Of a stretch of DNA of 64,000 nt, positions 44,862 to 54,506 are shown piece after piece; positions within the stretch are counted from its first letter, which is position 1, and the number at the start of each line of letters is the position of its first letter. The stretch comes from DAOUJI01 sp965237875. GTDB taxonomy: Bacteria; Chloroflexota; Dehalococcoidia; Lucifugimonadales; JAGWBF01. Both the position numbers and the translations under genes were made by a program. The notes beneath the pieces were generated by a model. It was not told the DNA's origin, made no database searches, and saw nothing but the letters and a program-made list of their open reading frames with translations. The DNA lies in contig CBDEGP010000001.1 in NCBI GenBank assembly GCA_965237875.1, forward strand, positions 682,001-746,000. Direction: 5' to 3'.

Positions 44862-46274
44862 GTGATCGACGAAACTCTATCCACCCTTCTTTCAATCCCG
44901 GGTTGGGACGCCCAACGCGCCGCCGAGGTTGAGATTTCCGGCGGCGCCGACCCGATTTTGCCGACGCCCTTCCGCATTGGCGAGGCCGCCGCGGCCAGCT
45001 TGGCTGCCGTTGGCCTTGCCGTATCGGACCTTTGGGAGCTGCGGACCGGGCGCCGCCAGGAGGTTAGAGTCGACGCCCGCCGGGCCACGGCCTCGCTGCG
45101 CAGCAACCGGTACATGACAATGGACGGGAATCCGGTTGACAACGAACGCAACTCTATTATGGGGGTGTATCCGGCCAAGAACGGCCGCTGGAGCTATCTC
45201 CACTGCAATTTCCCCAACCATCGCGCCGCGGCCTTGGGAGTGCTGGGCGTCGATGACGACCGGGAGGCGGTGCGCCAAGCGGTCGCCCGCTGGGACGCGC
45301 TGGAGCTGGAGGAAGCCATCATCGCCGCAAACGGGGCCGGGGGAATGGTGCGCTCTATGGACGAGTGGGCCATCCACCCTCACGCCGCTGCCGTCGCCTC
45401 TCTGCCCCTGTTGGAAATCGAGAAGATCGGCGACAGTCCGCCGGAAGCCCTGCCCGATGGCGACAGGCCTTTGTCTGGCGTGAGGGTTCTGGACCTTACC
45501 CGGGTGTTGGCAGGGCCGACCTGCGCCCGCACCCTGGCCGAACACGGGGCGGACGTGTTGAAGATCACCGCTCCCCACCTGGCCAGCAACTCGTCCCAGG
45601 AACTCGACACCGGCCACGGCAAGCTCTCCGCCCACTTGGACCTGCGGGAAGAGAAGGACTTGGAGACTATGAAGGGGCTGGTCCGGGAGGCCGACGTTTT
45701 CTCACAGGGATACCGCCCGGGGACTCTAGCCCGGCGGGGCCTCTCGCCGGAGGACTTGGCCAAGTTGCGGCCGGGCATCGTTTACGTCTCGCTGTCAGCC
45801 TTCGGCCGGGTGGGGCCGTGGGCCGCGCGGCGCGGATTCGATACGGTGGTGCAGACGGTGAGCGGGATATCCAACCGCCAGGGAGAGCTGTTCCCAGGCT
45901 CCGAGTCGGGGCCTCAGTTCTACCCGGTTTCGGCCATCGACTATCTGACCGGCTATCTCATGGCCTTCGGCGCTTTGGCGGCCTTGGCCCGGCGAGTCCG
46001 GGAAGGGGGCAGTTGGATGGTCCGCATCTCTCTGGCGCAGACGGGCCGCTGGCTTGTGGGCCAGGGTCAAGTCCCGGAAGCGGAGCTCCAGGACGTCCCC
46101 AAGGACTTCACCACCGAGGAGATAGAGAGATGGTCAACAGTCAGCGACGTGCCGGTGGGCCGGCTGCGCCACTTGGCGCCTGTGGTGCAGCTCTCGGAGA
46201 CCCAGCCCTACTGGGCCAGGCCCGCGCTGCCCCTTGGCTCCCACGAACCGGTGTGGCCGACCCGCGCGGCGTAG
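44862..46274 (+). CDS. CoA-transferase family III (CaiB/BaiF) protein
   Basis: 470 residues from GTG 44862. The family's core is clear in the second half: LSGVRVLDLTRVLAGPTCAR, TLAEHGADVLKITAPHLASN, SQGYRPGTLARRGLSPEDLA, YVSLSAFGRVGPWAARRGFD. The N-terminal ~190 residues resemble a second, diverged half with a small domain. The catalytic Asp usually found after the NxxK segment is not clearly identifiable in GHGKLSAHLDLREEKD. Transfers CoA between organic acids; substrate unknown. A remnant of a similar C-terminus occurs at 54507-54702. Confidence 0.85.
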   Translation: MIDETLSTLLSIPGWDAQRAAEVEISGGADPILPTPFRIGEAAAASLAAVGLAVSDLWELRTGRRQEVRVDARRATASLRSNRYMTMDGNPVDNERNSIMGVYPAKNGRWSYLHCNFPNHRAAALGVLGVDDDREAVRQAVARWDALELEEAIIAANGAGGMVRSMDEWAIHPHAAAVASLPLLEIEKIGDSPPEALPDGDRPLSGVRVLDLTRVLAGPTCARTLAEHGADVLKITAPHLASNSSQELDTGHGKLSAHLDLREEKDLETMKGLVREADVFSQGYRPGTLARRGLSPEDLAKLRPGIVYVSLSAFGRVGPWAARRGFDTVVQTVSGISNRQGELFPGSESGPQFYPVSAIDYLTGYLMAFGALAALARRVREGGSWMVRISLAQTGRWLVGQGQVPEAELQDVPKDFTTEEIERWSTVSDVPVGRLRHLAPVVQLSETQPYWARPALPLGSHEPVWPTRAA

Positions 46275-46485
46275 TCTGCCGGAATGCCCGGAATGCATTG
46301 AGGCCGCCGACGTGCGCCGGGGATGCGGCAACAGCGAGTTACGGGCGCTGAGACCACCGCAGATTGCTCGTCATCAAATTCGGTGGGTTTCCTAACTCCT
46401 TTGGAGTGACCCACGGCCAGTAGGCCGTCCAGGCGGCCGATATGCCTGTCTTCGATAGCCATAGCCGCCCTCCGCAATGCTGTGT

Positions 46486-46920
46486 TTATGCCGCCTTGGA
46501 GCGGAGGCATTGGAAGAAGCGGTCTACCTGCGCCTTGGCTACGCCGGCCATGAGGCGCTGGCCGGCTCTTGCGAGGACGCCGGTCACTTGCACGTCGCCG
46601 TCGAAGGTCAGCGTTGTTGCGCCGTCCTCTGTCGCGAGGGCGATCACACCATCGCCTGTCAGGTTCGTCCGGGCGCCAGCGCCTTGGACGATTATGCGGT
46701 ACGAGTCGGGAGCGGCCTTTTCCGCGATTTCGAGCGTGCCCTTGTATGCGCCGGAGACGATGCCCACGCGCAAGGCAATCTCGATCTCGTAACGGTCTGG
46801 CGAGAGGGCGGTAAAGGTTCGAACCGCGGGGATGCACTCGCCTATGACGGCGGGGTCTATGAGGGCGTCCCAGAGGCGTTCGCGGGGGATGTCGAAGCGG
46901 TAGGTCCCGTTGAGTTTCAT
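46486..46920 (-). CDS. coxG: CoxG-like SRPBCC protein (carbon monoxide dehydrogenase subunit G family)
   Basis: 144 residues from ATG 46920 (MKLNGTYRFDIPRERLWDAL). The typical CoxG pattern is present: DPAVIGECIPAVRTFTALSP, YKGTLEIAEKAAP, TLTFDGDVQVTGVLARAGQR and the C-terminal VDRFFQCLRSKAA. SRPBCC/START-fold proteins of this type recruit the CoxD/E maturation factors or the enzyme to the membrane. It is transcribed away from the coxSLMDE operon, from a shared ~190-bp intergenic region. Confidence 0.87.
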   Translation of the reverse strand: MKLNGTYRFDIPRERLWDALIDPAVIGECIPAVRTFTALSPDRYEIEIALRVGIVSGAYKGTLEIAEKAAPDSYRIIVQGAGARTNLTGDGVIALATEDGATTLTFDGDVQVTGVLARAGQRLMAGVAKAQVDRFFQCLRSKAA

Positions 46921-47110
46921 GCACGGACTATAGCAGGGTACGCGGGGTTGTGCGAGAGGGGCGGCAAAGGACATCGGGTTGTCTCGGAACGACACAACGC
47001 GGGCCGGTTGGAGGGTTTAACATTGACAAACCGACGGTATCTGATACCCTTCCCATTCAAGGCGTACGTGCGCAAATCCCAAGCGAGGCAGTCGAGGGAG
47101 GAGGTGCATT

Positions 47111-47584
47111 GTGAGAGTCCCGGTGGAGATTACGATCAACGGGCGGTCTTACAGCGGGGAGGTTGAGCCGCGTCAGCTGCTCGTCCACTTCATCCGCGAA
47201 AACGCGGGGCTGACGGGCACGAAGGTGGGGTGCGACACGAGCCAGTGCGGCGCCTGCATCGTGCAGTTGGACGGGGTCACTGCAAAGGCGTGCACAACGC
47301 TCACCGTTCAGGCGTCGGGCTCCTCGGTCAGGACGATCGAGGGACTTTCCGACGGGGTTGCGCTGCACCCGCTTCAGGAGGCGTTCTGGAACAAGCACGC
47401 TCTGCAATGCGGGTTCTGCACACCGGGCATGATAATCGCGGCAGAGGAGCTGTTGCGCACGAACCCTTCGCCGACGCGCGAGGAGATACGCCACGGTCTG
47501 GAGGGGAACATCTGCCGTTGCACCGGCTACCAGAATATTGTGCTGGCGGTGGAAGAGGCCGCCGGCGCGATGGGAGGCGGTTAG
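47111..47584 (+). CDS. coxS: Molybdenum hydroxylase small subunit (2x 2Fe-2S)
   Basis: 157 residues, GTG start behind GGGAGGAGG. The plant-type 2Fe-2S site is CDTSQCGACIVQLDG, and the second cluster is in CGFCTPGMI and NICRCTGYQNIV. It carries electrons from the Mo cofactor of the large subunit to the FAD of the medium subunit. First gene of the operon. Confidence 0.95.
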   Translation: MRVPVEITINGRSYSGEVEPRQLLVHFIRENAGLTGTKVGCDTSQCGACIVQLDGVTAKACTTLTVQASGSSVRTIEGLSDGVALHPLQEAFWNKHALQCGFCTPGMIIAAEELLRTNPSPTREEIRHGLEGNICRCTGYQNIVLAVEEAAGAMGGG

Positions 47585-47587
47585 GCC

Positions 47588-49942
47588 ATGACTACACGAG
47601 TATTTGGTTCAGGCATCCGCCGCCGTGAGGACCCTAGGCTCATCACGGGGCGGGCGTCGTACACGGACGACATCAAGTTGGCCGGGATGGTGCATGCGGC
47701 GATTCTTCGCAGTCCGTATGCGCACGCAGTCATCAAGTCCATAGACACGAGTGGGGCCGCGGGTCAACCCGGCGTCATCGCGGTTTACACGGCAGAGGAC
47801 ACCGAGGGAGCGCTGAACGGGCTCCCCTGCGCGTGGCTGATCCCGAATTCCGATCTGAAGACCCCTGCGCATCCCGCCATTGCCAAGGACAGAGTGCGCT
47901 ACGTCGGCGACGCGGTCGCGGTGGTGGTGGCGGAGAGCCGTTACGAGGCCGAGGACGCGCTGGAGCACATCGAGGTGGAGTACGAGCCGCTCGGCGTAGT
48001 CATCAACCCTAGGGAAGCCGCGCAGGACGGGGCGCCGCAATTGCACGACGACGTTCCGAGCAACATCGCGTTCACGTGGGCGGTGGCCGGAGGGGACACG
48101 GACTCGGCGTTCGCGGAGGCCGACGTTACGGTGAGCGACACCATCACGCTGCAACGTCTCATCGCGAATCCGATGGAGCCGCGCTCGGCGATCGCCCAGT
48201 GGGTGGCGCCGACGGGGGAGCTGACGCTCTGGAGCACGTCGCAGAACCCGCACATCGCACGGTTCCTGACGTCGGTCGTGACGGGGGTCCCGGAGCACAA
48301 GGTGCGGGTGATTGCGCCGGAGGTGGGCGGGGGTTTCGGGAGCAAGATTCCGTACTACCCGGACGAGGCGATCACGGCGTTCTGTTCCATGCGTCTGGGT
48401 GTGCCGGTGAAGTGGACGGAGACGCGGAGCGAGAACTATCAGGTTACGACTCAGGGCCGCGATCACATCGAAGATGTGGAGATGGCGTCTACGGCGGACG
48501 GGAAGATAACGGGCATCCGTACGACGGTGTACGCGGGGCTGGGGGCGTACCTCTCGACCGCGAGCCCGGGGATTCCGACGATCCTGCACGGGCTGATGTA
48601 CTCGGGCGCCTACGACATCCCGAACATCGGGGGGACGGTCTACGGGGTGTTCAACAACGGGACTCCGGTGGACGCCTACCGGGGCGCGGGCCGTCCGGAG
48701 GCGACGATGCTGATCGAGCGTCTGGTGGACTTGCTCGCGGCGAAGCTGGGGATGGACCCGGTGGAGCTGCGCCGGCAGAACCTGATCCCCAAGTTCGAGA
48801 ACGGACACGACGTTGCGACAGGCATCACCTACGACAGCGGAGACTACGAGGCCACGCTGGACGCCTGCCTGAGCGCCGCAGACTATGCGTCGCTCCGCTC
48901 GGAGCAGGTGCGGATGCGGGAGGAAGGCCGCTTGGTGGGCATCGGCGTTTCCACCTATGTTGAGATATGCGGCCTCGGCCCTTCACAGGTGGCGGGAGCG
49001 GTTGGGTTCCAGGGCGGACTTTGGGAGAGCGCCATCGTTCGTTTCCACCCCACGGGGAAGGTGAACGTGATGGTCGGGTCCTCGCCCCACGGCCAGGGGG
49101 AAGAGACGACGTTCGCACAGATCGTATCGGGGGAGGTCGGCGTGGACGTGGACGACGTTGAGATCATCCACGGCGACACTGACCTGACGCCTATGGGCTG
49201 GGGGACGTACGGGAGCCGGACGACGGCAGTGTCGGGCGCCGCGGTGACGATGGCTTCTCGGAAGATCAAGGAAAAGTCGAAGGCTCTGGCGGCCCACCTG
49301 CTGGAGGCTGCGACGGAGGACATTGAGTACGAGGACGGCCGGTTCTTCGTGCGGGGGTCTCCTGACCAGCACAAGACGATACAGGACATCGCGCTAATGG
49401 CGAACGTGGCATGGGACATGCCGGAGGGCATGGAGCCAGGTCTGGAAGCCAGCGCGTTCTACGACCCGCCGAACTTCACCTTCCCCTTCGGGGCGCACCT
49501 GGCGGTGGTCGAGGTGGACCCTGCTACGGGGCAAATCGACCTGCAGCAGTACTACGCAGTAGACGATTGCGGCGTACAGATCAACCCGATGATTGTGGAA
49601 GGTCAGGTGCACGGCGGGGTCGTTCAAGGAGTGGGGCCGGCGTTGTGGGAAGGGGTTGTCTATGACGAGGACGGTCAGCCCTTGACTGGGACGATGCTGG
49701 ACTACGCGCTGCCGCGCGCGGACGGTTTCCCGGACATTCATGTGCAATCCAACACTACGCCCTCGCCCCATCATCCGCTGGGGGTGAAGGGCGTGGGAGA
49801 GGCTGGAACGATTGCGTCCACTCCGACGGTTTACAATGCGGTGATGGATGCGCTGCGGCCGTTGGGGGTTGCCCGCATCGACATGCCGTTGACACCGGAG
49901 AAGGTATGGCGGGCGATCAACGATGCGCGGAACGGAGGCTAG
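47588..49942 (+). CDS. coxL: Molybdenum hydroxylase large subunit, type II CoxL-like
   Basis: 784 residues binding molybdopterin-cytosine dinucleotide: GSGIRRREDPRLITGRASYT at the N-terminus, RYVGDAVAVVVAESRYEAED, GGGFGSKIPYYPDE, and the active-site loop VDAYRGAGRPEATML. AYRGAGR marks the type II group; true aerobic CO dehydrogenase (form I) has AYxCSFR. The glutamate base is expected in GVKGVGEAGT near the C-terminus. So CO is probably not the substrate; a nicotinate-, aldehyde- or purine-type hydroxylation is more likely. The neighbours supply the other subunits and maturation factors. Confidence 0.93.
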   Translation: MTTRVFGSGIRRREDPRLITGRASYTDDIKLAGMVHAAILRSPYAHAVIKSIDTSGAAGQPGVIAVYTAEDTEGALNGLPCAWLIPNSDLKTPAHPAIAKDRVRYVGDAVAVVVAESRYEAEDALEHIEVEYEPLGVVINPREAAQDGAPQLHDDVPSNIAFTWAVAGGDTDSAFAEADVTVSDTITLQRLIANPMEPRSAIAQWVAPTGELTLWSTSQNPHIARFLTSVVTGVPEHKVRVIAPEVGGGFGSKIPYYPDEAITAFCSMRLGVPVKWTETRSENYQVTTQGRDHIEDVEMASTADGKITGIRTTVYAGLGAYLSTASPGIPTILHGLMYSGAYDIPNIGGTVYGVFNNGTPVDAYRGAGRPEATMLIERLVDLLAAKLGMDPVELRRQNLIPKFENGHDVATGITYDSGDYEATLDACLSAADYASLRSEQVRMREEGRLVGIGVSTYVEICGLGPSQVAGAVGFQGGLWESAIVRFHPTGKVNVMVGSSPHGQGEETTFAQIVSGEVGVDVDDVEIIHGDTDLTPMGWGTYGSRTTAVSGAAVTMASRKIKEKSKALAAHLLEAATEDIEYEDGRFFVRGSPDQHKTIQDIALMANVAWDMPEGMEPGLEASAFYDPPNFTFPFGAHLAVVEVDPATGQIDLQQYYAVDDCGVQINPMIVEGQVHGGVVQGVGPALWEGVVYDEDGQPLTGTMLDYALPRADGFPDIHVQSNTTPSPHHPLGVKGVGEAGTIASTPTVYNAVMDALRPLGVARIDMPLTPEKVWRAINDARNGG

Positions 49943-49944
49943 CC

Positions 49945-50811
49945 ATGTATCCAGCGCAGACCACGTACCATCGCGCGACTTCCGTGTCTGAGGCGGTGCA
50001 GCTGCTCGCCGACAACGAGGGGGCCAAGGTCCTGGCTGGAGGTCACAGCCTGATTCCGCTGATGAAGCTGCGACTGGCGGAGCCTGCCGTGCTGGTGGAC
50101 ATCGGGCGCATCGAGGCGTTGAAGGGCATCGCCTCCACCGGCGCCGGGCTGTCCATAGGCGCGCTGACGACATACACGGAAATCGCGTCCTCCGACTTGG
50201 TGAAGGAGCGCGCGCCGCTGCTGGCGGAGGCGGCGGGGCTGGTGGGCGACCCGGCGGTGCGGAACCGTGGCACTATCGGCGGGAACGTATCCCACAGTGA
50301 CCCGGCGTCCGACCTGCCGCCGGTCCTGACGGCGCTGGGCGCCGTGCTCAACGTAACCGGTCCTGGCGGCGAGCGCAGCATAGCGGTGGCCGATTTCGCC
50401 ACGGGGCTGCTGGAGACGGCGCTTGAAGAGGATGAGATTCTGACTAGCGTGTCGGTCCCATCCGTGCCGTCCGGCTCGGGATCGGCGTACGTCAAGTTTC
50501 CTCACCCGGCCTCCCGCTACGCAGTGGTTGGGGCCGCCGCTATCATCGCGGTCCAGGGGGGAAGATGCTCGTCCGCGAGCGTGGTGGTTGGGGGCGTAGA
50601 GGCGACGCCAACCAGGGCGTCGTCGGTTGAGTCGGCGCTGGCGCAGTCTGACTTGAGCGCGGAAGCGCTGGACGCGGCGGCCGCCGCCGTGGCGGGCGAC
50701 TTCATGGGCGACCCGATGAGCGACATTTTCGCCTCAGCTGAGTACCGGAGGGCGATGGCCGCCGTGTACGTGCGCCGCGCTCTCAGTGCAGCCGTGTCGC
50801 GGGCCGGCTAA
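49945..50811 (+). CDS. coxM: Molybdenum hydroxylase FAD-binding medium subunit
   Basis: 288 residues starting at ATG 49945 (MYPAQTTYHRATSVSEAVQL) behind CGGAGG, 2 bp after coxL. The FAD-binding motifs AGGHSLIPLMKLRLAEPAVL and GTIGGNVSHSDPASDLPPVL (TIGGN) are present, as in CoxM/CutM. It passes electrons from the Fe-S subunit to the final acceptor. Confidence 0.94.
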   Translation: MYPAQTTYHRATSVSEAVQLLADNEGAKVLAGGHSLIPLMKLRLAEPAVLVDIGRIEALKGIASTGAGLSIGALTTYTEIASSDLVKERAPLLAEAAGLVGDPAVRNRGTIGGNVSHSDPASDLPPVLTALGAVLNVTGPGGERSIAVADFATGLLETALEEDEILTSVSVPSVPSGSGSAYVKFPHPASRYAVVGAAAIIAVQGGRCSSASVVVGGVEATPTRASSVESALAQSDLSAEALDAAAAAVAGDFMGDPMSDIFASAEYRRAMAAVYVRRALSAAVSRAG

Positions 50812-50889
50812 GGTTTCGCAGGCGCCGCGCCCCCTGCACATCCGCCAGCACATACAAGAAAGGCGCAGGACGCCCGGAGGACGCAAAAG

Positions 50890-51825
50890 TTGGAGCAGAC
50901 GCCCGCCGCTTCCATGCCGGCGTCGGTTGACGAGTTGCAAGCGACGCTTCGCAACGAGTTGTACGTCGCCGACCGGGGCTTGGCGATGTCGGTCTACCTG
51001 GCGTTGCAGTTGCGGCGTCCGCTGTTCCTGGAAGGAGAGGCGGGCGTCGGGAAGACCGAGGTCGCAAGGGCTCTGGCCTCCGCCCTCGGGGCGCGTCTGA
51101 TCCGGCTGCAATGCTACGAGGGGCTGGACGTGAGCCAGGCCGTCTACGAGTGGAACTACTCCCGCCAACTGTTGCATATCAGGCTGCTGGAGGCGTCGGG
51201 CGGCGTTGACCGGAAAGATGCGGAGAGGGAAATTTTCAGCGAGGAATTCCTGATCAAGCGTCCTCTCCTGCAGGCGCTTGAGGGCGTGGGCCCGACGGTG
51301 CTGCTGATAGACGAGCTCGACCGCGCCGACGAAGAGTTCGAGGGCTACCTTCTGGAGATGCTGTCCGACTTTCAGATTACGATTCCGGAGGTTGGGACGT
51401 ACGTGGCGGATGAGCCGCCGGTTGTGGTGATCACGTCGAACAGGACGCGTGAAATCCACGACGCTCTGAAGCGGCGGTGCCTGTATCACTGGATTGATTA
51501 CCCGGACCTCGAGAAAGAGATGCAGATCGTGCGGAGCAAGGTCCCGGAGGCGTCGCAGACGCTGGCGGGGCATGTAACAGCTTTCGTTCAGGAGTTGCGG
51601 GGAACGGAGCTGTACAAAGTTCCGGGGGTCGCTGAGACGCTCGACTGGACGGCGGCGCTCGTAAGTCTGAACGAGCATGAGCTGAGTCCGTCGGTGATAG
51701 ACGATACGCTGGGCGTGATGCTGAAGTACCGGGAGGACGTTCAGGCGGTGCGTGGAGAGCAGACCCGGGCCCTGCTGAACCGTGCGCTGAATCGTGGGAC
51801 GCGGCGCGGTGGCAGGCGTGGCTAG
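50890..51825 (+). CDS. coxD: MoxR-family AAA+ ATPase (CoxD-like)
   Basis: 311 residues. Walker A GEAGVGKTEVARALA, Walker B VLLIDELDRADEEFEGYLLE, sensor VVVITSNRTREIHDALKRRC. The start is TTG 50890 (an ATG 24 bp later is an alternative). CoxD proteins help insert the Cu/S or Mo cofactor into the cox enzyme together with the VWA protein CoxE. Overlaps coxE by about 30 bp, implying coupled translation. Confidence 0.9.
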   Translation: MEQTPAASMPASVDELQATLRNELYVADRGLAMSVYLALQLRRPLFLEGEAGVGKTEVARALASALGARLIRLQCYEGLDVSQAVYEWNYSRQLLHIRLLEASGGVDRKDAEREIFSEEFLIKRPLLQALEGVGPTVLLIDELDRADEEFEGYLLEMLSDFQITIPEVGTYVADEPPVVVITSNRTREIHDALKRRCLYHWIDYPDLEKEMQIVRSKVPEASQTLAGHVTAFVQELRGTELYKVPGVAETLDWTAALVSLNEHELSPSVIDDTLGVMLKYREDVQAVRGEQTRALLNRALNRGTRRGGRRG

Positions 51826-53134
51826 CGGAGAACCCGGCCACCTGCTGCACAATCTACTGCTGTTCGGCCGCTTGCTCAGGCGCCTCGGCCTTGACGTTCA
51901 CGCGGGGCGGATGCTGGACGCGGTCCGCGTGCTGGAGGACATCGGCGTCTCGCGCCGGGCCGACGTGCGGTCGGCGCTGCGGACGCTGCTGGTGCACCGG
52001 AGAGACGACATCCCAGTGTTTGACGAGGCGTTCGACGTGTTCTGGCGTCAACGGAAGGACCGGACGTCGTCGCTCGACCTGCGTTCGATGGGTGAGGAGC
52101 GCCGGTACCGGAGCGTGGAGGCGGGGCCGCCTCCGCCGGGGCAGCCGCCGGACGGCTCCGATGGAGAGAGCGATCCGGAGGAGGGATACGACCGGATCGA
52201 CCTGACGCGGACGTTCAGCGCAAGAGAGGCGCTTCGGGAGCGGGACTTCTCTGAGTTCACGCCGGAGGAAACATTGCAGGCCAGGCAGTTGATGGCTTCG
52301 CTGCAATGGAATCCAGGAGTGCGGCGCACACGGCGCAAGGAGCGGGGAAAGGGGCCGGGGCTGGACGTGCGGAGGACGCTGCGGGAGAGCGCCCAGTTCG
52401 GAGGCGAACTCGTGCGTCTGAAGCGCCGGCGGCGTAAGGAGAAGCCGCGCAGGCTGGTGGTGGTCTGCGACGTGAGCGGTTCGATGGAGAGTTACACGCG
52501 GATGTTGCTCCACTTCATCCACAGCCTCTACGGAGGGCTGGAGAACCAGGTGGAGGCGTTCCTGTTCGCCACGCGGCTCACGCGCGTCACGAAGCAGCTG
52601 GGGCAGCGAAACATAGACCAAGCGGTGGGCGAGGTAGCCAAGGCGGTCCCCGACTGGTCGGGCGGGACGCGCATCGGAGCGGCGCTCAAGGAGTTCAATT
52701 TCAGGTGGGCGCGGAGGACGCTGGGTTGGGGGTCTATCGTGCTCATCGTGTCCGACGGTTGGGACCGGGGCGAGCCTGAAGTCCTGAGCGGCGAGATGGC
52801 GCGCCTGCAACGGAGTTGCAGACGCTTGATCTGGTTGAATCCGCTGGCAGGAAGTGAAGACTACGAGCCGTTGACGCAGGGGATGCAGGCTGCTGCGCCA
52901 TACATTGATGATCTGCTGCCGGTGCACAACCTGGCGGCCTTGCTGGACCTGGCCCGCCACCTGAACGGACTGTCGGGGAGCTGGCCGGTGCGTAAGCAGC
53001 CTTCACTGCCGACAACGGAAGCGGCGGAGGTTGTGGCGGCGGCGGAGCCGAGTCAGCGGTCATGGCACACGGGGGCGAATCCGTCGTTCCGCCATCCGAT
53101 GTGGGGGCGCGGCGCACAGGAGCGCGGGGCGTAG
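51794..53134 (+). CDS. coxE: VWA-domain protein, CoxE-like maturation factor
   Basis: 446 residues at most; several GTG codons (51794, 51809, 51818) could be the start. The C-terminal half is a von Willebrand A domain with the metal-ion-dependent adhesion motif VVVCDVSGSMESYTRMLLHF, then IVLIVSDGWDRGEPEVLSGE. The N-terminal half is helical and charged (DUF58/VWA-CoxE type). Works with the AAA+ protein encoded just upstream. The final ~60 residues are low-complexity. Confidence 0.88.
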   Translation: MGRGAVAGVASGEPGHLLHNLLLFGRLLRRLGLDVHAGRMLDAVRVLEDIGVSRRADVRSALRTLLVHRRDDIPVFDEAFDVFWRQRKDRTSSLDLRSMGEERRYRSVEAGPPPPGQPPDGSDGESDPEEGYDRIDLTRTFSAREALRERDFSEFTPEETLQARQLMASLQWNPGVRRTRRKERGKGPGLDVRRTLRESAQFGGELVRLKRRRRKEKPRRLVVVCDVSGSMESYTRMLLHFIHSLYGGLENQVEAFLFATRLTRVTKQLGQRNIDQAVGEVAKAVPDWSGGTRIGAALKEFNFRWARRTLGWGSIVLIVSDGWDRGEPEVLSGEMARLQRSCRRLIWLNPLAGSEDYEPLTQGMQAAAPYIDDLLPVHNLAALLDLARHLNGLSGSWPVRKQPSLPTTEAAEVVAAAEPSQRSWHTGANPSFRHPMWGRGAQERGA

Positions 53135-53163
53135 GCAGTGGGTGTGGGCCGTCTGCGAGCGCC

Positions 53164-54300
53164 TCAGCCGTCCGTTCTCGTTGTCTCGTAAGTGTCACCA
53201 AGTCTGTAGCTGGCGCTCCGTCCTCCTCCGGGGTTCCGCGCCAGCACGCCGCGCTCTACGAAGTCCGTGATGTCCCGCAGAGCGGTGTCTTGGGAACACT
53301 TGGCAACCCTTGCCCACCGCGACGTGGTCAGAGGGCCGTGGAAATCGTCCAGAAGCAGGTTGATGACCAGCCTCTGGCGTCCATTGACCGGAACGTTCGC
53401 GATTCGTTCCCAAAACCTCGACTTTTCAACCGCCCCGGCAACAACCGTCTCTGCGCTTTCAATCGCCTGGCCCAAGCAGTCTACAAACCAGATCATCCAC
53501 TCGGAGACGTCGGTCGTTCCCTTTTGGGTCCGCTCCAAGATACGGTAGTATCCAGCGCGGTCCTGCTGTATCTGGGAAGACATGCTGTAGAACCGATGAG
53601 GGCTTCCTTCGGAGCGGGCCAGGGCCATGTCGGCGATTGCGCGGGCTATGCGGCCGTTGCCGTCGTCGAAAGGATGAATAGTCACAAACCAGAGGTGCGC
53701 CAACCCAGCCTTGAGAACCTCGTCTACGTCTGAAGGGGCGTTGAACCAATCAAGGAACGCCTGCATTTCCCGTGTGACCTTCTCCGCCGGCGGAGCCTCA
53801 AAATGCACCCGCTCCCGGCCTATGGGGCCTGAAACAACCTGCATGGGTCCGTCACTGTCGTCCCTCCAGTCTCCCACCTTGATTCTTCTCAGGCCGCTCC
53901 GCCCGGTGGGAAACAGCGCAGACTGCCAACCGAACAGGCGGTCGGCGGTCAGGGGATGGGCATAGTTTCCGGCGGTGTCCAGCATCAACTCGACGATGCC
54001 TTCGATGTTGCGGTCCGCGCGGCTTAGACCGCCTATGTCCATGCCAAGACGCCGGGCGACCGAAGAACGGACCTGTTCGGCGTCTAGTAATTCGCCCTCG
54101 ATCTCACTGGTCTTGACCACGTCCTGGGTCAACGTGTCGAGCGTTGCTTTCCGGCCGAGGTCGAAACCGAGCGCCTCCATGCGGCCAATCAGGCGGCCTT
54201 GGCGATGGCGGACCGCTGCCAACTCGTCCACTAAGCCCTCGGGCCGCCAATGAAGCCGGGGCCAGTCGGGTTGCTCGTGGATATAAATGCTCCGCAGCAT
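53164..54300 (-). CDS. Fic-family protein with DUF4172 and C-terminal winged helix
   Basis: 378 residues. The Fic active loop is HPFDDGNGRIARAIADMALA (consensus HxFx[D/E]GNGRxxR), intact, so AMPylation or related nucleotide transfer is expected. The N-terminal DUF4172 (YIHEQPDWPRLHWRPEGLVD) and the inhibitory-type segment TSEIEGELLDAEQVRSS ([S/T]xxxE[G/N]) are present. A C-terminal winged helix (LTTSRWARVAKCSQDTALRD) suggests DNA binding. Stand-alone class with a built-in inhibitory helix. No separate antitoxin is adjacent. Confidence 0.92.
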   Translation of the reverse strand: MLRSIYIHEQPDWPRLHWRPEGLVDELAAVRHRQGRLIGRMEALGFDLGRKATLDTLTQDVVKTSEIEGELLDAEQVRSSVARRLGMDIGGLSRADRNIEGIVELMLDTAGNYAHPLTADRLFGWQSALFPTGRSGLRRIKVGDWRDDSDGPMQVVSGPIGRERVHFEAPPAEKVTREMQAFLDWFNAPSDVDEVLKAGLAHLWFVTIHPFDDGNGRIARAIADMALARSEGSPHRFYSMSSQIQQDRAGYYRILERTQKGTTDVSEWMIWFVDCLGQAIESAETVVAGAVEKSRFWERIANVPVNGRQRLVINLLLDDFHGPLTTSRWARVAKCSQDTALRDITDFVERGVLARNPGGGRSASYRLGDTYETTRTDG

Positions 54301-54506
54301 ATGCGTATATTATAAGCGATTTCGGCAGTTATTCACAGCAATAATGCGGAGAATATGGACGCTAATCACCGCAGCCGTTCACGTCGTTTCCAAGCAACTC
54401 CGCCAGTCGCTTACGGTTCTCCAGCCTGGGAACGCTCTCCCCGACTCCCAGCGCTTGGCGGTATAGGGTGAACGCCGATGCGTTTGGCTGCCTGTGCTTG
54501 ACTCAA

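Noticed and set aside
46275..46485. Possible small gene on the minus strand (EDRHIGRLDGLLAVGHSKG)
   Set aside because: No start signal and the frame merges into antisense of neighbouring genes; may be a relic but cannot be supported.
47609..48808. Long antisense ORF opposite coxL
   Set aside because: High-GC shadow frame with Arg/His-rich composition, fully explained by the molybdenum hydroxylase gene.
51854..52960. Long antisense ORF opposite coxE
   Set aside because: Shadow of the VWA-protein gene; no recognisable domain.
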